Shown piece after piece: positions 1-11,678 of a DNA stretch of 64,000 bases. A program made the translations under genes and the position numbers. The stretch is from Aselliscus stoliczkanus. Taxonomy: Eukaryota; Chordata; Mammalia; Chiroptera; Hipposideridae. Under the pieces are notes generated by a model. The model worked only from the letters and a program-made list of their open reading frames with translations. It did no database searches and was not told where the DNA came from. The number at the start of each line of letters is the position of its first letter. The first letter of the stretch is position 1. The stretch lies in assembly GCA_033961575.1 (NCBI GenBank), contig CM066737.1, positions 52,304,771 to 52,368,770 of the forward strand, given 5' to 3'.

Positions 1-170
1 TCATAAAGTGATAACCCAGCCCCCCCAATCTAACACCCTTCTGACATCTTATATAGCTGTTACAATATTAACTATCTTCCCCATGCTGTACTCCATATCC
101 CGTGACTATAAGGAATGGTTTTGAAGTGGCAATTTTGGGTTGTATTCTTGTATAAAAGATTGCCTTAGTC
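1..170 (-). mobile_element. L1 3'-end fragment
   Basis: Reads as the complement of an L1 3' UTR (CCATGCTGTACTCCATATCC and CCCGTGACTATA blocks, which recur at 61700-61750 and 62370-62400). Truncated by the window edge. Confidence 0.6.
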
Positions 171-2361
171 TCCTTGCTTTACCTAAATCTTTGGGTTTAA
201 AGCCAAGGAAGCACAGTTCATACCCAGGTTTCCGTCTTACCTCACCCCCTGTATAGGATTCTGGATAGACTTAGCTCTGTGAATTCAACCTCTTGAAACT
301 CCTCAGTGGCCCCTTTGTAGCTGACACCACAGCTCAGGATGCTCTTCTTCCTTGGCTTGCCTGACAAGAGAGGGGTATGCCATCTGGAGTCAGAAAACAC
401 CCTGCCAGCCACTGAACAGTTCATCTGATGCCCCAAACAATGAGAATCAGGCGATAGCCAATTCCTTGTCTGCAATTTGCTGATTATCACACTCCAGGGT
501 GTGGGATTGTACAGCCAGGACCACTTTGCTCTGCCTCTCATCAAGGCAGAATGAACACAGATCCTGACAGGTCAAATCTTACCCCAGACCTCAAACGTTG
601 TTGTACAAAGGACCAGGCTTAATCTCTGGCCAAGTGTATAATTCATTTATCTGCATGGTCATGAATTCCGGGCTCTCAGGGCAGAAAGCATGGGACATTG
701 TGACTGGTTCTACAGGCCCAGGGAGTCACTTAAACCCTGATTGTACTGTGAAGGGAGGGATTTTGGAGACAAAGGCCTCTGTCCTCCAGAGATTGAGCAG
801 ACTGGAAGGGAGCCTATGCACACAAAACAATAGCGCTTTAGGGAGAGGTTGACAGCCTTGTCAGCAATGCCCTTGAACTTCTCTAGATCATGTAAGTGAT
901 GACAAGGGGGCTGGAATTAATTATTTCATAGACTTTAGTCAAGAGGAATTGAGATAGGTAAAGAGTTCATCTCAGGATGTTTGCCCAATGCACATCCGCC
1001 ACTTTGTAGTGGGGGGAAGTTTTAAACACCAAGAGTCATCTTTTTTTATTTGATCCCTTCTCAGGGAGTTGTTGGGGGTCTTAATTTTTGCCTCCAGCTG
1101 TCAGAGCTCCTTTGCCACCACCCAGAAGACTTGAAGTAAAAGGCAGTGCTCCGTGGAGAGCAGATACTTTAAAGCTAATTGGAAATTGTTTGGAAATTTA
1201 CGGTTTCCTGGCTTGGCCAGCTGGCTTTCTCTCTGATCCTCTGGACTTCCTGCTGAACAGAGATGGGAATGGGATGTCATTCTGTGTTCCTGGAGTTTCA
1301 TTTGCACAGTTCCACAGCCTGAGGGAGGTTGACCCATTGCAATAAATGTAACCTCAAATTTAGAGTTATTTGATTTTGAAGTATGTCAAGCTCCATGTCT
1401 TTCATCTCACTGCAATCTACATGGAACTGTGTGCTATGGAAGGCATTTCAACAACAGATTGTATGTTCCATATACACTGCAGGCTCCAGAAAGGGAGGAG
1501 GCCAAGTGTCATGGAAGGCAAACAGCACTGCAGGGGAATGCAGAGAACAGGGCTCTAGTGCTTACTCTGACCTCCGACAGGCACTATGACCTCCCTGTGT
1601 GGTGACACATCCTGAAGCCTCATTTTTCCTTTTCTCCCTGTTCATTTTTGGGATGTGATGGGAAAGACCTGAGGAAATCTCAAGCCCGGATCTCCCCAGC
1701 CAATCCTGTTAGTGTCCACACTGGCAATCATTCATCACTCCATTGAAGGTTTGTGAGTTCAGCCATTCATTTTCTGGGATGGTGTGAGGCATTAAACACA
1801 TTATCGGTCATTAATACTTTACCCTTCAAATACGTTTACCAAATTAGTCTCAACAGAGAATTGAGTCCCCTGGGGAAATGGACTGGAAATATAAAGCTTT
1901 CTGGAGTTACTGACAGGATTTTGTTTGCTTAGGATTTTTAACCTTTGACTCCTGGTTTCTAGCTCATCAGCAAGTACTAAAGATTCCCTGCTTCATGTGG
2001 CTTATCATTGGTAAAACCATGAGAGGACTCCACATCCCAGTGCATCCCAAGTAGTTTGTTGCTTTGTCTTCATTCAGCAAGTCTCTGTTAAGTACTAGTT
2101 CTAGCACCATGCTATGTCCTGTAGAGGACATGGAAAACATTTCCATTTTCTTCCTTTAATGAGTTTGCATTCTGGTTGTTAAAGATAAATCAATAAAATC
2201 TGTAACATATGCATTTAAGAACCATCTGCTTACGTGGCATAATGAGCGCGCCAGATAGTTTTGTAGTGATGTAGCAGATGGATCAGTCAGGATAGGCTTC
2301 TTGATGGAAAAGGGATTTTACCTGGAGCCTTGAAATATGGATTAAAAAGAATATGGAGAGT
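171..2361. other. Intron 2 sequence, no feature recognised
   Basis: Unique-looking intronic DNA. Short open frames on both strands (for example 242-544 and 1088-1345) have no collagen pattern, no recognisable domain and no splice context. I see no element border or coding signal. Confidence 0.5.
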
Positions 2362-2924
2362 GGCCGGCCAAGTGGCTCAGTGGGTTAAGGGCACGAGCTC
2401 TGAGCAACGGGGTCCCCAGTTCAATTCCCACGTAGGCTGGTGAGCTGCACCCAAGCTGAGCTGCCACTGAGCTGCCAACAGGTGTCAGGATGGCTCACCT
2501 GGTGAGACCACAGGCTCCTAACAACAAGGTTTCTTCCTTGACTCCCGCATGGGATGCTGGGCTATGCCTACCTGTAACTAAGATTGAACACGGCACCTTG
2601 AGTTGAGCTGCTCTGAGCCCCCAATGAGTGGTTGGATAGCTCAGTGGTTAGAGCGTGTGCTCTTAGCAACAAGGTTTCCAGTTCCACTCCCATATGGGAT
2701 GGTGGGCTATGCCCACCCGCAACTAAGATTGAACATGGCACCTTGAGTTCAGTGGCCATGAGCTGCGTAAGGGTGGCCAGATGGCCACTGGACTTCGAGC
2801 TGAGTGAGCTGTGCCCTCCACAACTAAGACTAAAGGACAACAACTTGGCTGTTCCCCTTCCCCAATTCCCCAACACTGTTCCCCTTCTCCAATTCCCCAA
2901 TAAAATCTACAACAAAAAAAAAAG
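2362..2924 (+). mobile_element. SINE C, full length
   Basis: Starts GGCCGGCCAAGTGGCTCAG. Holds repeated tRNA-like promoter modules with B-box-like AGTTCAATTCC and AGTTCCACTCC, two GGATGGCTCA or GGATAGCTCA units, and the tail CCAATTCCCCAATAAAATC plus poly-A. The AAAAAGAAT flank at 2344-2352 recurs after the poly-A. Confidence 0.85.
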
Positions 2925-3540
2925 AATCTGATGGAAGCTACATCTCATCTTCCCAGAAATCCATGCATGTGCAAATGCTTAACTTTTTCATACAGTTATT
3001 TCAAGGAGGGTGGAGCAGATGATAAATCCTCTGAAACCCATTCTTAGGCCCCAGTTTAAGAAACCCTTCTCTGGGTGGAGAAAGGCAGTGAAGGCTTTTG
3101 CGTATCTCAGTGGCCTATAGACTATAATCTTTTAGTAAGTTGAATCTGGTCATTCGCTGTGAAAAATTGGCTGCATCCAGGGTTGGGTGGGGGAGGGCAG
3201 ATGGTAAAAGCAGGGAGACAATAGGCTATTTCAAAAGCTCAGGTGTAAAATGCAAATATAATTACAATGGACAAAAGAGAATAGATGCAAATGACATTTG
3301 AAAGGAAGCAAAGTCATATGACGACCCTGAAGCCTCAAGTTTGGGGTAGTGGAGGAAGAGCAATGATAATCAGAAATTATAAACTGGTTCAGATGACAGC
3401 CCAGGATCCCAACAGAAATAGTCTGAGGGCAGTGAGAAGTGTGGGGATGAAGCTTGGGGGAATGACTGAACAGAAGACACAGAATGGGGAGTTGAAACAA
3501 TGGGAGTAGAGCAGCTATGAAAAGAGACAGAATAACAATA

Positions 3541-3940
3541 GTAAACATTTATGTGCTAGGCACTGTTCTAAGCACTTAATGTAAGTTGATTCTGTTATTC
3601 TTTTTTTTTTTTCTTAGCTGAGCCATCCTGCCACCTGTTGGCCGCTCAACGGCAGCTCAGCTTGGGCTGGGCATAGAACTGCTGTTGCTCAGAGCTCAGC
3701 TCACACTCTTGAATGAGATCTTAACCAACTGAGCCACTCGGCCAGCCTGATTCTGTTATTTTTATAACAAACTCTGTAAGGCAAGTGCTATTATTATCAT
3801 CAATCCATTTTATAAATGGGAAACAGAAATAAAGCAGCTTACCTCAAGGTCACACAGCTAGAAAGTATCAAAATAAGGATTCAAACACAAGCAGTCTCCA
3901 GAATCTATGCCCCTGAGCACTGTCATGTTGCCTCTCAAGA
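3541..3940 (+). repeat. MIR relic split by a SINE
   Basis: Shows the MIR-type order: GTGCTAGGCACTGTTCTAAGC, ATTTTATAAATGGGAAAC, then AAGGTCACACAGCTAGAAAG. It is interrupted by the D SINE at 3600-3747, with the target duplicated on both sides. Confidence 0.7.
3600..3747 (-). mobile_element. SINE D (short), minus strand
   Basis: Poly-T, then the complement of the GGCTGGCCGAGTGGCTCAG head SINE. The 13-bp target duplication TGATTCTGTTATT is exact at 3587-3599 and 3748-3760. Confidence 0.88.
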
Positions 3941-3951
3941 GTGAAGAGTGA

Positions 3952-4267
3952 GGGCCGGCCGAGTGGCTCAGTTGGTTAAGAGCTCACTCAAGAGTGCGAG
4001 TTGAGCTCTGAGCAACAGCAGTTCTATGCCCAGCCCAAGCTGAGCTGCTGTTGAGCGGCCAACAGGTGGCAGGATGGCTCAGCTAAAAAAAACAAACAAA
4101 AAAGACTTTTGGGGCTGGCTGAGTGGCTGAGTGGCTCAGTTGGTTAAGAGCTCGCTCAAGAGCTCAAGCTCTGAGTAACAGGGTCGCTGGTTCAATTCCC
4201 GACCGGAGCTGAGCTGCTGCTAAGCTTCCAACAGGTGGCAGGATGGCTCAGCTAGGAAAAAAGAAAA
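3952..4267 (+). mobile_element. Two SINE D copies in tandem
   Basis: Two head-to-tail D units start at about 3952 and 4112, each ending CAGGATGGCTCAGCTA plus an A-rich run. The pair is flanked by one AAGAGTGAAG duplication (3937-3946 and 4268-4277), which suggests insertion as a dimer or into the first copy's tail. Confidence 0.8.
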
Positions 4268-4325
4268 AAGAGTGAAGGGTGGGAAGGACTTATGGGAAAG
4301 TCCATGAGGGAAAAGAGGAAATGAC

Positions 4326-4480
4326 TAGCACCTAGTGAGCACCTACCATGGATCAGGTATTGTGACAGCACTCTAATAATAATTATTATTATCAGCAGTA
4401 GCATAGTAAAAACCACCAAGAGCTTTCCATGTTCAAGGTGCTGTGCCAAGCACTCTATGGGGCATAGTGAATATGTCATT
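4326..4480 (+). repeat. MIR-like relic
   Basis: Holds GTGAGCACCTACCATGGATCAGG and a decayed repeat of the GTGCTGTGCCAAGCACTC block. Heavily diverged. Confidence 0.45.
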
Positions 4481-4819
4481 TTTCTAAAATCACTCAGCAC
4501 CCAAATTCCTTTTCTAGTTGGAAAGAATGAGTCTTGTTGTGGGCAGGGCCCCACCTATCACTGTGGAAGCCAAAGAAAGCCAGGTACTCCCTTTACCTAT
4601 TCCTGGGTAGCTAGGGTATGGGCATAAGACCTATTCTGGGCCAATAGGACACTTTCTCTGCAACTTGCAATCTGGAGCAACTGAAGCTGAGATAACCAAA
4701 CAGAATTCAACCACAGTGGTAGTCAGTGGCTGTGGCAATGGTACCCTGATCAAGTGACTCCTGCTATCTAGGCTCCAAAGCCTCCTCTACCCTTTTATCT
4801 CTTCGGAAAATTTCTATAT

Positions 4820-5045
4820 AACAGATTGACAAACTAAAAATATTGCCCACTTCCTTTTTTTCCAAATAAAGTTTTGTTGGCACACAGCCATGGATATGTG
4901 TTTACTTTAGCGCCTGGCTGCTTTTGTGCTAAAATACAATGGCAGATTTGAGTAGTTGCAACACAATATGGCCCACAAAGTCTACAATATTTACTACCTC
5001 ACCTTTTACAGGAAACGTTTGCCCACTGCTGCTTTACATCCTTCC
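4820..5045 (+). mobile_element. Ancient hAT-like relic
   Basis: The stretch AAGTTTTGTTGGCACACAG to GGAAACGTTTGCCCACTGC matches a common mammalian non-autonomous DNA transposon. A weaker copy with the same TATGGCCCACA core lies at 45290-45440. The exact family is not assigned. Confidence 0.45.
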
Positions 5046-5074
5046 AGAAAATCCCTTTTTTGGCTTAAATATAT

Positions 5075-5300
5075 GTAAAGCTAATTTCTGTTGCTTGTAG
5101 CCAAGAAGTTTAACAGATACAAATGGATAATCTCATCCAATCCTTACAAGAGTTCAGACAAGTAGGTGCTACTGTTACCTTCAAATTGAAGATAAGAAAA
5201 CATATGCAGGGAGGTTAAGTTATCTGCCCAGGATCACACAGATAGTAGGTGCTAGGACACAGATGAAATTCCAACCCAGATCTGTCTGATTCTATCATAT
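5075..5300 (+). repeat. MIR relic
   Basis: GTAGGTGCTACTGTTACC, then GAGGTTAAGTTATCTGCCC and GGATCACACAGATAGTAGG, in MIR order. Confidence 0.65.
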
Positions 5301-5789
5301 GTAAAAGAAATTAAGAAAAAGGACATGGAACAGTTAGTGGTCCCAGACCTCTTTTGAGGTAACAAAGGAAATAAAAATTTTCCCCAGTTGTTTAGAGGAG
5401 TCAAAGTGATCAGTAGCATGGAGAGGAAAAAGGAATAGAGACAGCAGTAGCTTGGGCTTGATATATTGTTCTCCCTATAGGATGCTTCTATGCAGTCTAT
5501 TAAAATGTTGGTTTGAGCCTCTGTTGAAAGGTTATACTGACCTCTTAATTCTTGTATTACCTGCCAGTCTTTTGTGTGCTGAGATATCTAGGATACATTT
5601 GCATTGCAGCCCAGGACTATATTAGAGTATAGAATTTCAATTCCCTCTTCAGATCAGTGAGGCCAATGCTGGATCCAGCTGACATTAACCAAAGTATCAC
5701 ATTGTTTCCTCTCCTAAAATGTATACATTTTGAGAACAGTGTGTAAGATTTGCTCACTTAATTCCACCTACATATGGAAATATATAGTG

Positions 5790-6270
5790 TGTGCCCTCTT
5801 TTTTAAATTATTATTTTTATTATTATTAATAGTTACAGATGTACAAAACAATGCAATAGTTATCCTTTGCACCCCTTACAAAGTGACTCCCCCCTCCCTT
5901 GCCCCCCACCCCCGATACTATACATATCTATTACAATTCCTTTGACTACATCCCCAAACTATATTCCACATCCCATGACTATATATGTGTTAAATTATAG
6001 TCAACATCTAATATTATTCAGCAGCAGCTTCAAATGTATAGTGCAGTGGTCAGGCCACTACACTGTCCATGAAGTGGTCTCCCTGACAAGACATGAGTCC
6101 ATCTGGTCCCCTAAAAAATATTTACAACCTTATTGATTATATTCCCTAAACTGTCTCTTCTGTCTCTGTGGTAGTATCGTATTACCAGTTTATGTTGCAT
6201 CGTCCCTTCCCCTTCTCCCTCATGCCCACCCCCGTTCCACTTTTCAGGTGTCTCATGTGCAGATGACCAA
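5790..6270 (-). mobile_element. Young L1 3' UTR, minus strand
   Basis: Complement of the same 3' UTR seen on the + strand at about 25260-25545, including ATGCAATAGTTATCC, CCCACATCCCATGACTATAT-type and CCATGAAGTGGTCTCCCTG blocks. The left end is a T-rich tail. Confidence 0.75.
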
Positions 6271-6283
6271 AAAAGCTTATTTC

Positions 6284-6728
6284 TTTTTTTTTAAGATTTT
6301 TAAAATTGGGGAATTGGGGGAGGGGAACAGCGTTGGGGATTCAGGGAAGGGGAACAGAGAGGTTGCTGTCTTTTTGTTCTTCAGTCTAGTTGCGGAGGAT
6401 GTTGCTTCACTGGCCCATGTTGGTATTGCCATTGCACTCTTCCCAGGTGAGGCAGATCTGTCGCCGGCCTCTGGATGGTTGCTCACCGTGGCTATTGGCA
6501 TCTCACACTGGCTGCCAGCCACTCACTGTAGCCTATGGCAGCCCACTGCAGCAGGGGCTGTAGCCCACACAATCGCCAGGGCTCCCACAGCCCAGCTCCA
6601 GATGGAGCTGTTGTTCACCATCTTAGCTGTAGAGGGCAGTGTCACTGGCCCTCATATGTGGGATCCAAACCAGGGCTGCTGGGGTCCCACACCAGCTATT
6701 AACCAATGTGCCACTAGACCGGCCCCAC
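6284..6728 (-). mobile_element. SINE B, minus strand
   Basis: T-rich tail, GGGGAATTGGGGGAGGGGAA, body, then the complement of the A-type head ending ACCGGCCCC. Target AAAAGCTTATTTC is at 6271-6283 and 6729-6741. Confidence 0.88.
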
Positions 6729-6741
6729 AAAAGCTTATTTC

Positions 6742-6842
6742 GGGCCGGCCGAGTGGAGCAGTGATTAAGCGCTGGCTTGGGAAGCCAGCGGCCCCGGTCC
6801 GGTCCCACATATAAGGGCCAGTGACACTGCCCTCAAAAAAAA
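6742..6842 (+). mobile_element. SINE A, plus strand
   Basis: GGGCCGGCCGAGTGGAGCAG head, GCTGGCTTGGGAAGCCAGC arm, CAGTGACACTGCCCTC end plus poly-A. Followed by a third copy of the local target (6843-6855). Confidence 0.88.
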
Positions 6843-7194
6843 AAAGGCTTATTTCATAGGCAACTCTCTGTCTTCTCGGTGTGTCTAGGGCAGATGGTAA
6901 TTTGCACATAGAGCTCAGCAGTCTGGAACTTTGGCTAAACATAGAGGACAATGGCCAATAAACCATAGACCTTCAGAAGTGGGTGGGAGAAGGTCTGGGC
7001 ATATACAGCTTTCCAGGCTTACCCACTGGGTCTGGAGTTCCTTCAATGGGACTCCCGTGGATGTTTATAATAGCATGGTTCTTCCCTCTGCTCAATGTAC
7101 CATTTAATTGAATTAATTAATGACAAACACCTCGAAGCAGGGAGCACTCTTTTGGAAGAGTCTGAAGATAGGGAGGATCAAAATGCAGACTGTT

Positions 7195-7307
7195 GGGCTG
7201 GCCGAGTGGCGCGGTGATTAACAGCTGGGTTGGGATGCCAGTGGCCGCAGTTCGGGGGTTTGGATCCCACATATGAGGGCCAGTGACACTGCCCTCTAAA
7301 AAAAAAA
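7195..7307 (+). mobile_element. SINE A, plus strand
   Basis: GGGCTGGCCGAGTGGCGCGG head and CAGTGACACTGCCCTCT end plus poly-A; AAAATGCAG flanks it on both sides. Confidence 0.85.
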
Positions 7308-7361
7308 TGCAGTGTTGCAGGAGGCTTCTTGGACAAAAGTGTTTGGAGTGTAATTGGACTG

Positions 7362-7363
<2 letters not shown>

Positions 7364-7393
<30 letters not shown>
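7364..7393. repeat. (TG)n microsatellite
   Basis: Fifteen uninterrupted TG units. Confidence 0.95.
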
Positions 7394-7394
<1 letters not shown>

Positions 7395-7447
7395 ACCCTT
7401 CTATTAAAATAGTGTACTTCTTTTAAGCTAGTTGGGAAGATTGTGAG

Positions 7448-7549
7448 AGAGGTTTTTTTTTCTTTTTTCCTTTGAGGGCAGTGTCATTGGCCCTCATATG
7501 TGGGACCCAAACCAGGGTCACTTAACCACTGTGCCACTCAGCCGGCCCC
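7448..7549 (-). mobile_element. SINE A, minus strand, internally shortened
   Basis: GAGGGCAGTGTCATTGGCCC to CACTCAGCCGGCCCC. The usual GCTGGCTTCCCAAGCCAGC arm is missing, leaving a deletion copy. Confidence 0.8.
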
Positions 7550-8922
7550 ATGAGGGAGTTTTTTATTATCTGTTCTCATGTACTGATAGAGGGTTTTCCC
7601 CTGTGATTTTACCCCCAGCAAATTTCTCTGACAGTTAAAAAACAAACAAATAATACTTCTGCCAAGTTGTTGGTTGGGAGAGAACTTGTGAGGGCCTCGC
7701 ATTTTGCAGAACATGACTGGTCCCCCAGGAAAGTTTTTTTTTTCTCTCTCTCTGCTACTGTGGCCAAGGAACACCTGAACAGTGTCTGAAAACAGACACC
7801 TCTTTGAGGTGGGTCAAACCCAGCTCTGTGGCTATCCAAGCTGGCTCGTTTTTAAATGAATGCCTAGAGCTAGCTATCAAAAGAGAGATCCCAGGGAAGC
7901 CACTGGAACTCGCATTAATATTTCTTTATTATCTGCATGTGGGAAAGGAGTGGTAGTTAGGACAGTTGAACTAGCGTGCAGTTTACTCATCCCAACCATT
8001 TCAGCATGATCAAACATTCTCATGACCTAATCACCATGCCGTAATCATATTCACCTAGTACTGAATGATTATTCAAAGCACTTTTCCAATTGAAGGTTCT
8101 TATTTAACCCTCCCAAAAATCCAGTGGAAGTTCCATGATTAGGGGCTGTCATATCAATTAGTTGGTCATCAGCCAGGTCAGTTGGTAGGTGTGTTTGCAG
8201 GTGCCCCGAGACTTGGAGAATTGTGGCATTACAGGTCAGTGATAAGAGAAGCAGAGCCTAAGCAAACCGAGCTCACGGCTGCTTGCTTTTTTATGACCGG
8301 TGGCCACCAGTGCACAGTAGATAGCCAGCAAGAGACTTTGATTCACCTCCCTTTGATTTTGCCTTAAAAGTCTTTCAAATCTTCTTTTCTGATGAAACTC
8401 AATGTTGGTTCCAAGCGCTCTAACTCTGAGAATGTCGCTTAAATGTGAACACTAGAGAATACATTATAGCAGTGCAGCCGTGCTTGGTGTAATCAGAGAA
8501 CAGTGTTTGAGAGTTCTTCTTTCATTCTCCTGTGAAGCAAAAAATGTTGAACATATCAGAAGAACTCATTCTTCACAGGACTCCCCATATGCCGACTCAG
8601 ATAAGAGGATCAATTTTATTTAAGTCCACATCTGAAAACACAAATCATAAAATTGTCCACAGCCTTTCTCCTGAAGAGAACTAAAAGAGAAAATATAACA
8701 GCTATCATTTTATTAAATGTCACGTAAGCTGCCCCAACTTTGGGTAGGGCGCTCATGTCTTTGATGGATACCATCAAATTGTTTAAGTGGGAGAGGGGCT
8801 CTTGTGTATTCTGTAATGAACTGGTGGTGTGGGTTGATGCTTCTCCAAGCATATGGAGTAGGTATTGTGTTTACATGGTTCAGAGGTGATGCAACTTCGA
8901 TGTTGCATTTACTTCAACTACG
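7550..8922. other. Intron 2 sequence, little recognised
   Basis: Mostly unique. A MIR-like trace (ATTCAAAGCACTTTTCC, TTTAACCCTCCC) lies near 8060-8125. No exon-like or element-border signal seen elsewhere. Confidence 0.45.
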
Positions 8923-8930
8923 ATTTAGAG

Positions 8931-9438
8931 CAGAGGTTCTCAGCCTTAGCAACACATTAGAATCACCTGGGGAACTTCATTAACTCTCAATGCCCATGCC
9001 ACACCTTGTCTTAGCTTCAGCTATCATAATAAAGTATCATAGACTGGGTGGTTAACCAACATAAATTATTGGCTGGAGTCCAAAATCAGGGCCCCAGCAT
9101 GGTCGGGTTCTGGAGAGAACTCCCTTCCTTGCAAATGGCCACCTTCTTGCTGTGTCCTCATATTGTAGAGTGAGAACTCTTCTTATAAGGGCACCAGTTC
9201 TTTCCAATTAGGGCTCTATCCTTATGACCTCATTTAACCTTAGTCACCTCCTCAAAGACCCTTTCTCCAATACAGTCATGTGATGAGAGTGAGGGCTTTA
9301 ACATGAATTTTAGAGGAATGCAATTCGGTACCCTAAATCAATTAATTAAATCAGACCCTTTAAGAATGGGACGCAAACATCATTAGTTTTTAAAGATCCT
9401 CAGGTGATTCCAATCTGCAGCCAAGGTGAGAACTACTA
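8931..9438. mobile_element. MER5-type hAT element carrying an inserted repeat
   Basis: Terminal parts CAGAGGTTCTCAGCCTTAG and GCAGCCAAGGTGAGAACTAC are near-inverted repeats of the MER5 type. 8-bp flanks ATTTAGAG (8923-8930) and ATTTAGTG (9439-9446) fit a hAT target duplication. About 330 bp of another old repeat (about 9005-9340) sits between the two arms. Confidence 0.65.
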
Positions 9439-9445
9439 ATTTAGT

Positions 9446-9608
9446 GCTTTGCTTCTTGAACTGCAGTCCACAGATGAGCAGCATCATCACCTCCAAACCT
9501 GTGAGAAATCAAAATCTTGGGTCTCACCCCTCACCTACTGAATCAGAATCTGCATTTTAATATGATCCCCAGGTGACTCACATGCACATTAGTTTGAGAA
9601 GCACTGAT
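9446..9608. mobile_element. Second MER5-like hAT relic
   Basis: TGAACTGCAGTCCACAGATG, CTGAATCAGAATCTGCATTT and CAGGTGACTCACATGCACAT, ending TTTGAGAAGCACTG: the usual MER5 order. Lies directly after the first copy. Confidence 0.6.
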
Positions 9609-10254
9609 TGAAAGCATCTAACATGTTTCTACTATAGAGAATCTTCCTCCTTCCTTATTCAGTCAAATATTACTTGCAACACTAGCTGTGTGAGTTCTTT
9701 ACATACTACAGGACTACCTCCAATACCAGTGCTTGACTCTGCAGTTTTCTGACAACTGCCTGATGATACAAAGCATGGGGTGTTGTGCTGGGGTCTTATT
9801 ACCTACTCAGATGCCATGCACATTTTTGGATAACTGCCAGGCAGTGAGTGAAGTGACTGGTTTTAGTTTGTATTCTGAAAACTGGGGGATAGTCCCCTTT
9901 TTTTTCCAGGTGATTAATTTGCTTTTGGACTTGTTTCACGGAATTATCTTCTCTCAGAACCATTTGCAGCTTCTTGGTGAGGCTATGGATTTCACTCAGA
10001 TGGATTGCTGGTTTTTTTATTGCCAAAGTTTTTTGTTTATTAAGAGGGTTTACCACTAACCCAATCTAGATGTTTCCTATTAGCACTGCTCATGATGCTC
10101 ATACTTAGCTGTTTCATGGTTTCCATATAAATCAACCTCTTTGTCCCCTCTTGTTACAGTGTAGTTGTTAATTGCATAGTAGTTAGTTTTTCTCTTCAGC
10201 TCGGACTACTCTGGACTATAGGTTTTCTTTGTTGTTGTAAAAATCCATTTTACT
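9609..10254. other. Intron 2 sequence, nothing recognised
   Basis: The open frame at 9733-10059 is long for its size but shows no recognisable domain or splice context. I see no repeat border. Confidence 0.4.
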
Positions 10255-10432
10255 AGTTTTAGTTGAGGAAGATGAAAAAATTTTAGAGATGGATAGTCAT
10301 GATGGTTACATAATAATGTAAATGTACTTAATACCACAGAACTGTACGCTTAAAATTGGTTAAAATGGTAACTTTTATGTTGTGTTTTACCACAATTCTA
10401 AAATTTAATGCATTTTATTAAATGTGATGATG
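10255..10432 (+). mobile_element. Old L1 3' UTR fragment
   Basis: ATAATGTAAATGTACTTAATACC, CTGTACGCTTAAAATTGG and TTTTACCACAATTCTAAAA are the familiar end of older mammalian L1s. The mariner inserted directly after it. Confidence 0.65.
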
Positions 10433-10434
10433 TA

Positions 10435-11678
10435 CGAGATCTGACAATTAAGTGCCAAACTTGCCACCATGCGCTTACATTGGCAGCACTGTATAAACAG
10501 CGGGATAAGGTGTCATAACCTTGGTGTATCAGTGTCTCACAACTGTGTTCATGTCAACGTGTGGCTGTGTCTTGCTGAGTGGTGTTCATTATTGTTTTTG
10601 TGTGCCGTCACAAGAATGTCTGAGCTTGAATTAAAGCAACAAACATTAAATTTCTTGTTAAGCTTGGCAAGAGTGGAAGTGAAATCAGAGACATGTTAAT
10701 CCAAGTTTATGGGGATAATGCCACGAAGAGAACGGCAGTGTACAAATGGAGTAAAACTTTTTCTGCGGGAGAGAATGTGTCACTGATAAAGAGAGGTCTG
10801 GGCAGCCAGTAGCGAGCAAAACTGATGAAAAAATTGCAAAAATTTATCGAGTTGGCTGACTTTGAGAAGCATCGCAGACCAAGTAAACATTGATAGAGAA
10901 ACAGGAAAATCTTAACTGAAAATCTTGGCACGAGAAAGGCATGTGCAAAAATGGTCCCAAAAGAGCTCACCAATGAACAAAAGCAAAGGAGAGTTGAAGT
11001 TTGCCAAGACCTTTTGGAGAAGCAAGATGATGTTTTTGCCATGTCATCACTGTTGATGAAACGGGTGTATCAATATGACCCTGAAAGAAAGCGTTAAACT
11101 GCACAGTGGAAGTCAGCCAATTCCCCACGACTAAAAAAGCTCCATCAGTCTAAATCAAGAGTCAAAACAATGTTGCTAACATTTTTTGATATCAGAAAGA
11201 TTATTCATTATGAATTTGTACCAACTGGACAAACAATTCACCAAGTTTACTATTTGGAAGTACTGAAAAGACTACTTGAAACAGACGAAAACGACCTGAA
11301 GTCTTCACCAACAATTCATGAATCTTGCATCACAACAATGCACCAGCTCACACAGCACTGTCTGTGAGGGAGTTTTTAGTCAGTTAACAAATAACTGTAT
11401 TGGAACACCCTCCCTACTCACCTGATCTGGCCCCCAATGACTTCTTTCTTTACCCAGAGATAAAGGAAATATTGAAATGAAGATAAATTGTTGAGGCCAA
11501 CAGCTCTGATGGCCATTCCAGAAAAAGAGTTTTAAAATTGCTTTGAAGGGTGGACTAGGTGCTGATGTTGGTGCATAGCTTCCCAAGGGGTGTACTTCCA
11601 AGGCCATAGTGATATTCAGCAGTGAGGTATATAGCACTTTTTCTAGGATGAGTTTGCGAACTTGATTGTCGGAACTTG
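10435..11678 (+). pseudogene. Mariner DNA transposon, near full length, transposase inactive
   Basis: The element runs from CGAGATCTGACAATTAAG to GCGAACTTGATTGTCGGAAC, which are inverted repeats, and is preceded by the TA at 10433-10434; the right TA appears mutated to CA. The transposase frame starts at the ATG at 10616 (MSELELKQQTLNFLLSLARVE) but is broken by several frameshifts and stops. Later in-frame pieces include a run from 11170 and the conserved [13 protein letters not shown] stretch near 11430. The size (1.24 kb) fits an intact-length mariner. It cannot make transposase. Confidence 0.88.

Noticed and set aside
2362..2924. tRNA genes suggested by B-box-like GGTTCGATTCC motifs
   Set aside because: All such motifs lie inside SINE copies with poly-A tails and target duplications, without cloverleaf structure.
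6248..6814. 188-codon open frame, and similar ones at 21267, 37591, 37667, 43450 and 58835
   Set aside because: These are read-throughs of SINE B or C copies. The same peptide text recurs at unrelated loci, as expected of repeats.
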